Shown: positions 1 through 6,934, counted from the first letter of the stretch. The stretch is DNA of 11,888 nt from Porphyrobacter sp. UBA7686 (GCA_002482865.1 DLGU01000177.1:1-11888); one strand, 5' to 3'. Translations and numbers: made by a program. Notes: generated by a model from the sequence alone, not told the origin.

Positions 1-488
1 GCATCGCTCGTCCAACCCTGTTCGGCGAGCGCTGCCATCAGCGCGTTGAGGCCGATATCGTCGCCATCAAGCGACATCTGCACGGCCTTGCGGACATGCT
101 CGGCCACGGCGGGCGGCAGGTCGAATTGGCCACCGACCGGATCGGGAATGCGGCTGACATTGCTGCTGAGGAACATGTCCCAGCCGGTGAACAACCGGGC
201 CGGAGCCATGTGCTTGCTCAGCACTTCGATTTCGCTGTGGCGCTGATCGCGGGCAACTGAGGACCAGATTGCCTCCAACCCTTCGGGCGGGCCTTCAAGG
301 GTCTGGAGAAACCGGCCTTCTTCGAACAGCAACATTCCCGTGACGCCGACACTGCGATTGCGCGCGCGGGCTTGCCGGGCGAGCGATTGCAGCTCGGTTG
401 CGTCCGGAATTTTGGTCGCAGTGCTCTGATACGTCAGGCACCCAATCCAATTGTCTTGCGCGACTTGAAGGTTGTCCGTCCCGGCCAT
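1..488 (-). CDS. BLUF-domain blue-light sensor, N-terminal 162 residues (runs off left edge)
   Basis: BLUF proteins bind FAD non-covalently and sense blue light through a hydrogen-bond switch around the flavin. The reverse strand from ATG 488 gives an open frame of 162 codons to the window edge. A BLUF domain spans about residues 13-107. It carries the family's flavin-pocket residues Tyr20, Asn44, Gln62 (in FLQTLEG), Trp103 and Met105 (in GWDM). These sit one residue before the classical AppA positions Tyr21, Asn45, Gln63, Trp104 and Met106. An in-frame TGA directly before ATG 488 (at 491-489) fixes the start; the ribosome site is weak. After residue 130 the chain turns helical and is cut, so the output domain is unknown: it may be only the usual capping helices, or a longer fusion. 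The BLUF call is very likely; the partner or output is not determinable here. Confidence 0.9.
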   Translation of the reverse strand, partial: MAGTDNLQVAQDNWIGCLTYQSTATKIPDATELQSLARQARARNRSVGVTGMLLFEEGRFLQTLEGPPEGLEAIWSSVARDQRHSEIEVLSKHMAPARLFTGWDMFLSSNVSRIPDPVGGQFDLPPAVAEHVRKAVQMSLDGDDIGLNALMAALAEQGWTSD

Positions 489-1086
489 TCACCCATCCCC
501 ACTGCACCTTTACGAAAGGGTCAGTCGGGCACCGCAGAGAACCAACTCCGCACAGGCCCGGCGCGATCCCTCCGCCGCCTCTTGTCGTCCCCTGGCAATT
601 GGTCCGGCATCTAACGCACCGGTCGTTCTGCCCTGGATTGCCGCTTAGCCCATTGAGGCCGGGCGATTTCGGCGTGCCCGTTCGATCATGCGGCGCCCAC
701 ACGTTGCGTGCTGAAAGCTGTGGCCGACCTGTTGGCAGACCGCTCTACCGTGTGGGGATCATCAGGAGAGCCGGTAGTTTCGTCAAGTGATATATCCCGC
801 ACCGGTTTGCCCGATATCGCAACAATCGCGGCTTTCCGGGATATTGCGCTGGCAGATTTAACTATGTTCTCGCTTTGGGGCGCGCCTCAGAGCGCCGACA
901 TTGCCTGCGATCCTGCCCGATTGGTTACGCGCAGGCCTGAGTCGCGCCCACCTTGGGAGCACAACATAGGTGATGGTGAATAGTCGCCGACCTGTCAGTC
1001 AGGGCCGCGTCGAAGCCGTTCCGCGCATCGCTGCCTCGCAGCGTCACCGTGCCGGACCGGAACATTCCTCGGCCAGGAGACAACGA
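489..1086. other. Intergenic region with no convincing gene
   Basis: About 600 bases separate the BLUF start from the GlsB-like gene. Short open frames exist on both strands (for example 708-983 plus and 295-702 minus), but none has a ribosome site or a recognisable product. One 8-bp inverted repeat is visible: ATATCCCG at 792-799 and CGGGATAT at 837-844. The region must hold the promoters for the two divergent flanking genes, but no strong sigma-70 or EcfG-type (GGAAC/CGTT) promoter was found. Confidence 0.5.
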
Positions 1087-1356
1087 ATGAACCTAATAAT
1101 TGTCATCATCGTCGGCGGCATTCTCGGCTGGCTTGCCAGCATCGTGATGCGGACCAACGCCCAGCAGGGCATTCTCCTCAACATCGTGGTCGGCATTGTC
1201 GGCGCGTTGCTTGCCGGGTTCCTGATCTCGCCCTTGCTCGGCGTTGCGCCGATCACTTCGGGCGCGTTCGATATCAGCGCATTGCTGGTGTCATTCCTTG
1301 GCGCGCTGATCCTGCTCGCCATCGTCAATCTCGTTCGCCGCGGTTCCGTGCGTTGA
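1087..1356 (+). CDS. GlsB/YeaQ/YmgE family small membrane protein (transglycosylase-associated family)
   Basis: The 89-residue product is almost entirely hydrophobic. It has three predicted membrane segments, about residues 2-20, 28-48 and 62-83, separated by glycine-rich turns. The opening IIVGGILGWLAS and the NIVVGIVGALLAG stretch are typical of the GlsB/YeaQ/YmgE family. These inner-membrane proteins are often stress-induced and their biochemical role is unclear; the 'transglycosylase-associated' label is historical. AGGAGA at 1075-1080 lies six bases before ATG 1087 and fixes the start. The next gene starts 17 bases after the stop, so the two are probably co-transcribed. The family call is good; the function is unknown. 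Confidence 0.85.
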   Translation: MNLIIVIIVGGILGWLASIVMRTNAQQGILLNIVVGIVGALLAGFLISPLLGVAPITSGAFDISALLVSFLGALILLAIVNLVRRGSVR

Positions 1357-1373
1357 ACAAAGGAGCACGTCAC

Positions 1374-1664
1374 ATGAAGAAGATCATTACCATCGCTGCG
1401 CTTGGCGCATCGGCCCTCGCGCTTGCCGCCTGTGCGGAGAGCAAGCAGGAAGAACAGCTCGAAGCCCAGGCCGAAGACGTCCGCGAAGCGGGCGAACAGA
1501 CCGCCGATCAGATGGAAGACCGCGCCGACACGCTCGACCAGACGGTCGACGGGGTGGACTCGAACGCCGAGCAGAACCTTGAGAACAAGGCTGACGCCGT
1601 GCGCGACAGCACCGAGGCGAAGGCTGACGCGCTTGAGGAAAAGGCCGACAACCTGCCCCAGTAA
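1374..1664 (+). CDS. Small acidic, helical lipoprotein (hypothetical)
   Basis: The 96-residue product starts with a lipoprotein signal peptide: a KK n-region, a hydrophobic core, and the lipobox LAAC with Cys20 as the lipidated residue. The mature part (residues 21-96) is very rich in Glu, Asp, Ala and Gln and has no aromatic residues. It shows loosely repeated segments of the type ADxLxxKAD, which predicts a long amphipathic helix or coiled coil, resembling Lpp-like or apolipoprotein-like helical envelope proteins. No catalytic motif is visible. ATG 1374 is preceded by AAAGGAG at 1358-1364; the upstream in-frame TTG at 1353 overlaps the previous stop and is rejected. It probably forms an operon with the GlsB-like gene. 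The function is not recognised; an envelope stress role is inferred. Confidence 0.8.
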   Translation: MKKIITIAALGASALALAACAESKQEEQLEAQAEDVREAGEQTADQMEDRADTLDQTVDGVDSNAEQNLENKADAVRDSTEAKADALEEKADNLPQ

Positions 1665-1677
1665 AGCCATTCGGCTT

Positions 1678-1746
1678 CAGACGGCGCTGATTGTGAGGCA
1701 CATCCGCGGCGCCGTCTGTGTGCGGGCCTGTCCAGTGGACGGGCCC
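1678..1746. terminator. Two hairpins between convergent genes
   Basis: A perfect 10-bp stem (CAGACGGCGC at 1678-1687 with GCGCCGTCTG at 1709-1718, 21-nt loop) is followed by a second 10-pair stem (1724-1733 with 1737-1746, loop AGT, one G-T wobble). They lie between the convergent lipoprotein and sigma-factor genes. Neither has a clear U tract, so they are probable transcript-end structures rather than textbook intrinsic terminators. Confidence 0.5.
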
Positions 1747-1754
1747 GCCCATCA

Positions 1755-2291
1755 TCAGGCTTCGGGCAAGGCGTCCGCGCCATCGATGATCGCCCGGATC
1801 GCCGCGCGGCCCCGATTGATCCGGCTCTTGACGGTGCCGATCTTGCAATCTGTCGCAAGCGCCGCTTCCTCGTAACTCATCCCCGCTCCCGCGATCAGCA
1901 TCAGCATCTCGCGCTGCGTGTTGGGCAATTGTCCCAGAGCCACCTCGATATCGTGCAGATGCAGCCCCTCTTCCTGATTGGGCTGCTGGATCAGAATCCG
2001 CTCGGCCGCCTCAGGGTCCCAAGGGGTCAAGCGGCTGCGCTTGCGTGCCGTGCTATAAAACTGGTTGCGCAGGATCGTGAACACCCACGGACGGAACTTG
2101 CTGCCCGGCTGGAAGGTATGGCGCGATGACCACGCGCGGACCATCGTCTCCTGCACCAGATCGTCAGCCATGTCGCGCTGACGGCATAGCGACTGCGCAA
2201 AGCGCCGCAGCGCCGGGAGCGATGCGGTCATTTCATCGGTGAAGCCGGAGGCAGGGTTTTCACAGGAACTGGTCGCGGCTGGCTTGTGCAT
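1755..2291 (-). CDS. ECF RNA polymerase sigma factor, EcfG-like
   Basis: The 178-residue protein has the two-domain ECF layout. Region sigma-2 is about residues 25-87, with DDLVQE at 43-48 and the promoter-melting segment RPWVFTILRN at 67-76. Region sigma-4 is about residues 112-168, with the helix-turn-helix MSYEEAALATDCKIGTVKSR. The long N-terminus, the FAQSLC segment and FQPGSKFRPW resemble the alphaproteobacterial EcfG/RpoE group, which drives the general stress response. ATG 2291 has the ribosome site GGAAAGG just upstream; Met21 is an alternative start. EcfG factors usually sit beside nepR (anti-sigma) and phyR, but neither is in the window, so this could be an EcfG paralogue or another ECF group. 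It is divergent from the DUF4142 lipoprotein gene, a possible target. ECF sigma is near certain; the EcfG subgroup is moderate. Confidence 0.9.
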   Translation of the reverse strand: MHKPAATSSCENPASGFTDEMTASLPALRRFAQSLCRQRDMADDLVQETMVRAWSSRHTFQPGSKFRPWVFTILRNQFYSTARKRSRLTPWDPEAAERILIQQPNQEEGLHLHDIEVALGQLPNTQREMLMLIAGAGMSYEEAALATDCKIGTVKSRINRGRAAIRAIIDGADALPEA

Positions 2292-2494
2292 GGCACCTTT
2301 CCGTCACGTTTCGCCCCCACCTCTCTTGGGCCACCTTCCGTCCGGGTTCCCTATACTCGGCAAGGATTTGCGGCCCGCCAGCGCCCGCAAAGGGCTAAAA
2401 CGGGTCACTGGCCTATGTGAGTTCGTCCGGCTCGCTCGCGTCCTATCAATGGTAGCCTCCCGCCGCGCGCGCGGCTGATTTGAAAGGATGGACC
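2292..2494. promoter_or_regulatory. Divergent promoter region between sigma factor and DUF4142 gene
   Basis: This 203-bp gap must hold promoters for two divergent genes. A TCAC-N8-GTGA inverted repeat at 2405-2420 could be an operator. A lone GGAAC occurs on the minus strand near 2350-2346, but no CGTT-like element lies 16-17 bases downstream, so no EcfG promoter is called. No strong sigma-70 promoter is evident. Confidence 0.35.
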
Positions 2495-3100
2495 ATGCGT
2501 ATCCCACTGCTGATCGCCGCCAGCCTGCTGGCAACGGCCTGCAACAGCCCCGGCTCTGACGAGAACATGGCTGCAAGCGGAGTTGGCCAAGCCGAAAACG
2601 ATGCTGACAGCGCCTTGACCGAAGAAGCCCCCACGTCGCTGGCCTTCGTGCAGGCCGCTGCCATGTCTAACCTGTATGAAATCGCCGCGGCCAACATCGC
2701 GCTCGATAAGGCCGAAGCCGGGTCGGTGCGCGATTTTGCGCAGATGATGGTCACCGATCATTCGAAGGCGCTGGAGACACTCGAGGATGCGGTCGGAAGT
2801 TCGGGCCAGACGTTGGCGCTGCCGATCAATCTCGACGCCGATAATCAGGCCAAAGTCGATATCCTTCAGAGCCTCCAGGGCGCCGCCTTCGACCGCGAAT
2901 ATCTGAGCCAGCAAATGACAGCGCACCGCGAGGCGCTGACCTTGCTCAAGGCCTATGGCGGTGAAGGCGAGATTCCGGAGCTGCGCCAGTTTGCCCAGGG
3001 CGCGATCCCGACCGTCCAGAAGCACCATGACTGGCTGGAGAAGAATACCCCGCAGCCGGGTACCGCGATGGCGGGCGGCCAGGCCACACCCACGCCTTGA
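2495..3100 (+). CDS. DUF4142 domain lipoprotein
   Basis: The 201-residue product has a short lipoprotein signal (MRIPLL, lipobox ATAC, Cys16) followed by an acidic linker. A DUF4142 domain spans about residues 45-190. Family features seen are FVQAAAMSNLYEI, the VRDFAQMMVTDHSKA helix, FDREYLSQQMTAHREAL, and the closing VQKHHDWLEK, with conserved histidines in the last three helices. DUF4142 proteins are predicted ferritin-like four-helix bundles of the periplasm or envelope. They are often stress- or starvation-linked in Alphaproteobacteria, but no activity is established. ATG 2495 with AAAGGA about six bases upstream is preferred over the in-frame TTG at 2480. A tail rich in Pro, Gly, Ala and Thr ends the protein. 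It is monocistronic: divergent from the sigma factor and closed by a strong terminator. Confidence 0.9.
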   Translation: MRIPLLIAASLLATACNSPGSDENMAASGVGQAENDADSALTEEAPTSLAFVQAAAMSNLYEIAAANIALDKAEAGSVRDFAQMMVTDHSKALETLEDAVGSSGQTLALPINLDADNQAKVDILQSLQGAAFDREYLSQQMTAHREALTLLKAYGGEGEIPELRQFAQGAIPTVQKHHDWLEKNTPQPGTAMAGGQATPTP

Positions 3101-3124
3101 CCAGACCACCCTACCGACAAAACT

Positions 3125-3160
3125 AAACCCCGTGTGGCTGCGCGCCGCACGGGGTTTTGT
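3125..3160. terminator. Bidirectional intrinsic terminator
   Basis: The stem AAACCCCGTG (3125-3134) pairs with CACGGGGTTT (3148-3157). An inner GGC/GCC stem lies at 3136-3138 and 3144-3146, and T-rich sequence follows (TTTTGTTT). The A-rich left flank gives a U tract on the reverse strand too. It can therefore end both the DUF4142 transcript and the oncoming otsA transcript, whose stop codon is 11 bases away. Confidence 0.9.
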
Positions 3161-3170
3161 TTGCGGGTGT

Positions 3171-4589
3171 TCAGTCGGCGTTGACGGCTTTGGGCAGCAG
3201 GCGCGCGGCGGGCTTTGGCCCTGCCTGTTCCAGCGCTTCCATGAAGGTTTTCGACCACCAGTGAACGTCTTGTTTGACGATGCAGTCGAACATCGCCTTG
3301 TGCCGCTCCTGCCGTTCGGCGAGCGGCATGGCGAGCGCGCGGGCGATGCCATCGGCCATATCCTCGCTGCTGTGCGGATTGACGATCACCGCACCTTCCA
3401 GCTGCGCCGCGGCCCCGGCAAAGCGTGAGAGCACGAGCACGCCGGGATCGGCGGGATCCTGGGCTGCCACATATTCCTTGGCGACCAGATTCATCCCATC
3501 CCGCAAGGGCGTGACCAGCCCAACCCGCGCGGCGCGGTAGATCCCGAACAGCTTCTCCCGCGAGTAGCCGTGATTGACGTAGCGGATCGGCACCCAGTCG
3601 ATCGTCGCGAATTCTCCATTGATGCTGCCCGACAGCGCGTTGAGTTCAGCGCGGATCTGCTGGTAGCTCGGCACATCCCCGCGTGATGGCGGTGCGATCT
3701 GGAGCAGCGACACCTTCTCGCACAGTTCGGGGTGGTTGGTGAGGAACTGCTGGTAGGCGATGAAGCGCTCCTGCAAGCCCTTGGAATAATCGAGCCGGTC
3801 GACGCCCACAATCATGTCGCGCCCGACCGCACTGACCATCAGCTGGGTTTGCGCCTGTTTGGCTGCCATCGTGTGCGCCGCACTGCAAAAATCGGCGGTG
3901 TCGAGCCCGATTGGGCAGACCAGCACTCGGGTGCGCCGTTCACCGAAGCTGACGATCTCGCCATCAATCTCGGCATCGAGATGGGCAGTGACATAGTCCA
4001 TGAACGCCTGCCGCCACTCGTCCGACTGGAAGCCGACCACATCGTAATCAAGCAGGCTTTCGACCAGCTCGCGGTGATCGGGCAGCGATATCAGCAGGCT
4101 TGGCGGCGGCCAGGGGATGTGGAGGAAGAAGCCGATCCGGTTGCGAAAGCCGCGCTCGCGCAGCTGCTGGCCGAGCGGAAGGAGGTGGTAGTCATGCACC
4201 CAGACCAGATCATCAGGCTCGATCAGCGGGCCGACGGTTTCGGCAAAGCGGTGGTTCACCCGCGCATAGCCTCCGGCAAAATCACGGGCGATTTCCGTGA
4301 GATCGAGCCGGTAGTGGAACAGAGGCCACAAGGTGCGATTGGCAAAGCCATTGTAATATTCCTCGATATCCTGCGCTTCGAGATCGATGGTGGCCGTGGC
4401 AACGCCATTGGCGCGGCGAAAGGTGATCTGGCCGGTAAATTCCTCGGTCTGCTCACCCGACCAGCCGAACCAGATACCGTTGCTGGCGCGCAAGCCTGCC
4501 GCCAGTGCGACGGCCAGCCCACCACGATTGGCGGTCTCGCCTTCTGTTTCGGTTTGCACGCGGTTGGAAATGGCAATCAGGCGAGGCAT
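3171..4589 (-). CDS. otsA: Trehalose-6-phosphate synthase (OtsA, GT20)
   Basis: OtsA transfers glucose from UDP-glucose to glucose-6-phosphate, giving trehalose-6-phosphate in the cytoplasm for osmoprotection. The 472-residue length is normal. Seen in order: SNRV with Arg10; the NRGGL loop at 21-25; IWFGWSGE at 39-46; Tyr79 and Trp88; VWVHDYHLL with Asp133; FFLHIPWP with His157; VGVDRLDYSKG with Arg265 and Lys270; then the C-terminal LRDGMNLVAKEYVA donor-binding motif. These match the substrate-contacting residues known in E. coli OtsA, and none is missing. GGAGGG at 4601-4596 is six bases before ATG 4589. It is third in a minus-strand operon behind the antiporter and otsB, but a 157-bp gap precedes it, so it may also have its own promoter or processing site. 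Confidence 0.97.
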   Translation of the reverse strand: MPRLIAISNRVQTETEGETANRGGLAVALAAGLRASNGIWFGWSGEQTEEFTGQITFRRANGVATATIDLEAQDIEEYYNGFANRTLWPLFHYRLDLTEIARDFAGGYARVNHRFAETVGPLIEPDDLVWVHDYHLLPLGQQLRERGFRNRIGFFLHIPWPPPSLLISLPDHRELVESLLDYDVVGFQSDEWRQAFMDYVTAHLDAEIDGEIVSFGERRTRVLVCPIGLDTADFCSAAHTMAAKQAQTQLMVSAVGRDMIVGVDRLDYSKGLQERFIAYQQFLTNHPELCEKVSLLQIAPPSRGDVPSYQQIRAELNALSGSINGEFATIDWVPIRYVNHGYSREKLFGIYRAARVGLVTPLRDGMNLVAKEYVAAQDPADPGVLVLSRFAGAAAQLEGAVIVNPHSSEDMADGIARALAMPLAERQERHKAMFDCIVKQDVHWWSKTFMEALEQAGPKPAARLLPKAVNAD

Positions 4590-4746
4590 CGGCGACCCTC
4601 CGTTGTGGGGTAAAGCCGCACGGGGTGCAGCCTTGCAGGGGTAAAGCCGGGGCGGACCTTGTCCGCGAAATCCAGCGACCTTGCGACCCTTGCCCGAACC
4701 GGGCGAACAAAAAATGGCCTATGTGGTGATTTTGGCCGAAGCCCGG
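4590..4746 (-). other. otsB-otsA intercistronic gap with direct repeats and a hairpin
   Basis: The sequence CGGCTTTACCCC (minus strand) occurs twice, at 4649-4638 and 4618-4607. A compact hairpin GCGGAC-CTT-GTCCGC lies just upstream of the repeats, near 4653-4667. A short T run (ATTTTTT on the minus strand, near 4714) follows a weak 4-bp GGCC stem after the otsB stop, so a leaky terminator is possible. No open frame of interest is present. Confidence 0.45.
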
Positions 4747-5460
4747 TTACGACAGCAATTTGCGGATGTGGCTGATCACTTCGGCAGGGCCAGCCAGCAC
4801 GTCATCGGCGTGGGCGGCGATCTTCTGACCCACCGCAATCCCGCGCCCGCCGAACCTGCGTGCGGCAATGATGGCCGGAATGTCGGTCAAGTCGTCACCG
4901 ATGTAAACCGGGCAGCTCCCCGCAAAGCGCCGCCGGTCCATGATCTGGCGCACGGCCTCGCCCTTGTTCGCACCGGGCAAAAGCAGTTCGAACACCATAT
5001 CGCCGGGCTGGATCGCAAGGCCATGATCCTCCGCGCATTCCTTGGCCCAATCATGCACCGCCTCGCGCAGCGTCGGCGCGAGCCGGTAATGCAGGCCGAG
5101 GCCGAAGCTCTTGAGTTCGATCACCACGCCCTGCTGCGCGCCGAAGCGCTTCTGGGTCTCGCGCGCCAGCCGGGCGAACAGCGCAGAGTGCTGGGGCGCG
5201 CTCAGCAGGCCGTCGCTGCGCAATTCGAGTCCGTGGCTCGCGGCGACCGTGATGCCGTTCAGCCTCTCGCCCCACAACGTATCAAGCTGCTCGAGTGAGC
5301 GGCCGGAAATGATCGCGACGCGCCCGTCCAGCCGCTCCATCGCCTCGGCGATCAAGGCGTGCAGATCGTCACTCACCACAATGGCGTCGGGCGTGGCGAC
5401 AATCGGCACCAGCGTGCCATCGAAATCCAGCAGCAGGGCGAGGGGCTGCGGCTGGGTCAT
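4747..5460 (-). CDS. otsB: Trehalose-6-phosphate phosphatase (OtsB, HAD superfamily)
   Basis: OtsB removes the phosphate from trehalose-6-phosphate, finishing trehalose synthesis. The 237-residue protein has HAD motif I as LLLDFDGTL with the nucleophile Asp12 and acid/base Asp14. Motif II is AIISGRS, and motif IV is GDDLTD with Asp189, Asp190 and Asp193 for magnesium. Between them are the cap-region signatures ASHGLELR, GLHYR and the FELLLPGANKGEA stretch typical of trehalose phosphatases. ATG 5460 overlaps the antiporter's TGA as ATGA. Its ribosome site (GGAG at 5472-5469) lies inside the antiporter gene, so translation is probably coupled. The otsB-before-otsA order is the same as in E. coli otsBA; the antiporter in front is the unusual partner. 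Confidence 0.96.
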   Translation of the reverse strand: MTQPQPLALLLDFDGTLVPIVATPDAIVVSDDLHALIAEAMERLDGRVAIISGRSLEQLDTLWGERLNGITVAASHGLELRSDGLLSAPQHSALFARLARETQKRFGAQQGVVIELKSFGLGLHYRLAPTLREAVHDWAKECAEDHGLAIQPGDMVFELLLPGANKGEAVRQIMDRRRFAGSCPVYIGDDLTDIPAIIAARRFGGRGIAVGQKIAAHADDVLAGPAEVISHIRKLLS

Positions 5461-6716
5461 TGTGCGTGCTCCGGTTCAGGCTGAGGTCTGCGCTTCGGTT
5501 GCGATGCCGTATCCGCGCGGATGCGTGCGAGCACGGCGGCGGCGCTGAGGCCATGGACCAAGGCGGACAGCGCAATCGCCACCAGCACGATCAGCCACAG
5601 GTCGGTCAGCCCCGCCAAGGGCGCCGCGCTTGCGGCAAAGGCGAGATAGTAGAGGCTCCCGATCCCGCGAACGCCAAAGGCGGCGGTGACAAAGCGTTCG
5701 CGCGGCGGCAGGCCCGACCCGGCCAGCGCTACCCACCCGCTCAGCGGGCGGACAAGGAAGATGAGGCTCGCAGCGATGGCGACGTGTTTCCACTCCACCC
5801 ACGCCGCATAGGTGCCGAGCGCCGCCCCCGTCATCAGCAGCAACACCGCCGTCAGCGCGTGTTCGATGGCAAGGTTGAAGAGGTGGAGATTGCTGTGGAA
5901 GCTGTGCTTGGACTCGACCCGGCGGAACGCTATCCCGCCCACGAAGCAGGCAATGAAGCCATAGCCGTGGATGAACTCGGCCGCGCCGTAACACACCAGC
6001 ACACCTGCCAGCGCGAGCACGCCCGATCCAGTCTCGGCGAGGATGTTGCTCATCGGCCAGCGGAACACCACCTGCCCGAGCAGCCACCCCGTCAAACCTC
6101 CGCTGACCGCGCCCGCTGCAATCCGATAGGCGACGTCATAGCTGAGCCAGTTGAACGCTTCGGTGCTGGAAATCCCACCTAGCGCTGCAATAGCGAGGTA
6201 GACGAAGGGGAAGGCCAGCCCGTCATTCAACCCGGCTTCGGTCGTGAGCGCGAAGCGCACCGGATGCTCGCCGCCTTCGGTTGGCGGGCCGACTTGCAAA
6301 TCGCCCGCCAGCACCGGATCGGTGGGCGCCAGCACAGCGCCCAGCAGCAGCGCGCTCGCCAGCGGCAGGCCGGCTGCCATGCCTGCCAGCACCATCGCAC
6401 AGATGGTCAGCGGCATCGCCACCGCCAGCAACCGCCACGTCACCCGCCAGCGGGAGAAGGGGCGCACGACGTCGAGCCGCATGCCCGTGGCAAACAGCGC
6501 GACGATCACGGCCATCTCACTTAGTGTTTCCCACCATTGCGGATGGCTGATTGGGGTAAACAGCGCCGGTCCTTCGTCGATCCCCAGCGCGCAGACGAAA
6601 CCGGCAAGAATCAGCAGCGCCGATGCGGCAGGTTCGCGGCCCGAAATGAAGCGCGGCAACCAGTAGGCTGACAGAATGGCGAGCCCCGCGAACAGCAGGA
6701 ATTCGTGATAGGACAT
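5457..6716 (-). CDS. Cation:proton antiporter, CPA1/NhaP type
   Basis: The 419-residue membrane protein has about 12 hydrophobic segments. It carries the CPA1 core motifs: LGAVLAPTDPVLAGD with Asp133 (family ion-site TDP motif) and TTEAGLNDGLAFPF with Glu160, Asn164 and Asp165. Later FGVRGIGSLYYLAFA matches the arginine-bearing helix of NhaP proteins. It should exchange cytoplasmic Na+ or K+ for H+; the ion cannot be told from sequence. The start is set at ATG 6716 because the hydrophobic fold begins there (MSYHEFLLF). The open frame reaches back to 6998, but that part reads through a terminator and hairpins and has no membrane character. The ribosome site is weak. The C-terminus is a short charged tail rich in Pro, Arg and Glu. 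It is the first gene of the operon and is translationally coupled to otsB. Confidence 0.92.
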   Translation of the reverse strand: MSYHEFLLFAGLAILSAYWLPRFISGREPAASALLILAGFVCALGIDEGPALFTPISHPQWWETLSEMAVIVALFATGMRLDVVRPFSRWRVTWRLLAVAMPLTICAMVLAGMAAGLPLASALLLGAVLAPTDPVLAGDLQVGPPTEGGEHPVRFALTTEAGLNDGLAFPFVYLAIAALGGISSTEAFNWLSYDVAYRIAAGAVSGGLTGWLLGQVVFRWPMSNILAETGSGVLALAGVLVCYGAAEFIHGYGFIACFVGGIAFRRVESKHSFHSNLHLFNLAIEHALTAVLLLMTGAALGTYAAWVEWKHVAIAASLIFLVRPLSGWVALAGSGLPPRERFVTAAFGVRGIGSLYYLAFAASAAPLAGLTDLWLIVLVAIALSALVHGLSAAAVLARIRADTASQPKRRPQPEPEHAQ

Positions 6717-6755
6717 GAATAGGTAACTGCCATTGGTCCCGCGGGAGGGACGGGA

Positions 6756-6846
6756 GCCGCGGGCATGGCTTGGTGAACAGGGCCGAACACTAACCGGGGA
6801 TAGAATCCCGGCATTGCCGACCCTTGCGGTTCCCCCAAGGCGCGGC
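6756..6846 (-). other. 91-nt rod-like imperfect hairpin in the antiporter leader
   Basis: Read on the minus strand, nested arms pair in series: GCCGCG with CGCGGC, CTTGG with CCAAG, GAAC with GTTC, AGGGTCGG with TTCGGCCCT (two G-U wobbles), and CCGGGAT with ATCCCCGG around a TCT tip. The wobbles are pairs only on the minus strand and become A-C mismatches on the plus strand, which suggests an RNA made in the operon's direction. It ends 40 bases before the antiporter start. It matches no RNA family I recognise; a repeat element is the main alternative. Confidence 0.55.
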
Positions 6847-6858
6847 TGCGAAGCCCAC

Positions 6859-6886
6859 AAAAAACCCCGCCCATCGCTGGGCGGGG
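6859..6886 (-). terminator. Intrinsic terminator upstream of the antiporter operon, same strand
   Basis: A perfect 9-bp stem (6865-6873 with 6878-6886, four-base loop) is followed on the minus strand by six Ts (6864-6859). On the plus strand no T run follows. It therefore ends a transcript running leftwards, yet no minus-strand gene lies upstream within the neighbouring 450 bases. It is either an attenuator in the antiporter-otsB-otsA leader or the end of an unannotated small RNA. Confidence 0.85.
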
Positions 6887-6934
6887 AGTATATTGGGGCA
6901 ATGACCGAGCCATAAGGAAGCCGAACGCTGGCTG

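Noticed and set aside
708..983. A 91-codon open frame on the plus strand in the left intergenic region
   Set aside because: It starts with GTG without a ribosome site and its composition and product look random.
1044..1670. A 208-codon minus-strand open frame over the GlsB-like and lipoprotein genes
   Set aside because: The plus-strand genes have ribosome sites, a lipobox and membrane segments; the antisense product has no family features.
2405..3352. A 315-codon open frame antisense to the DUF4142 gene and across the terminator
   Set aside because: It crosses a strong terminator and overlaps genes with clear signals on the other frames.
3732..4613. A 293-codon open frame antisense to otsA
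   Set aside because: It is the mirror of a GC-rich conserved gene; the otsA frame has all catalytic motifs and this one has none.
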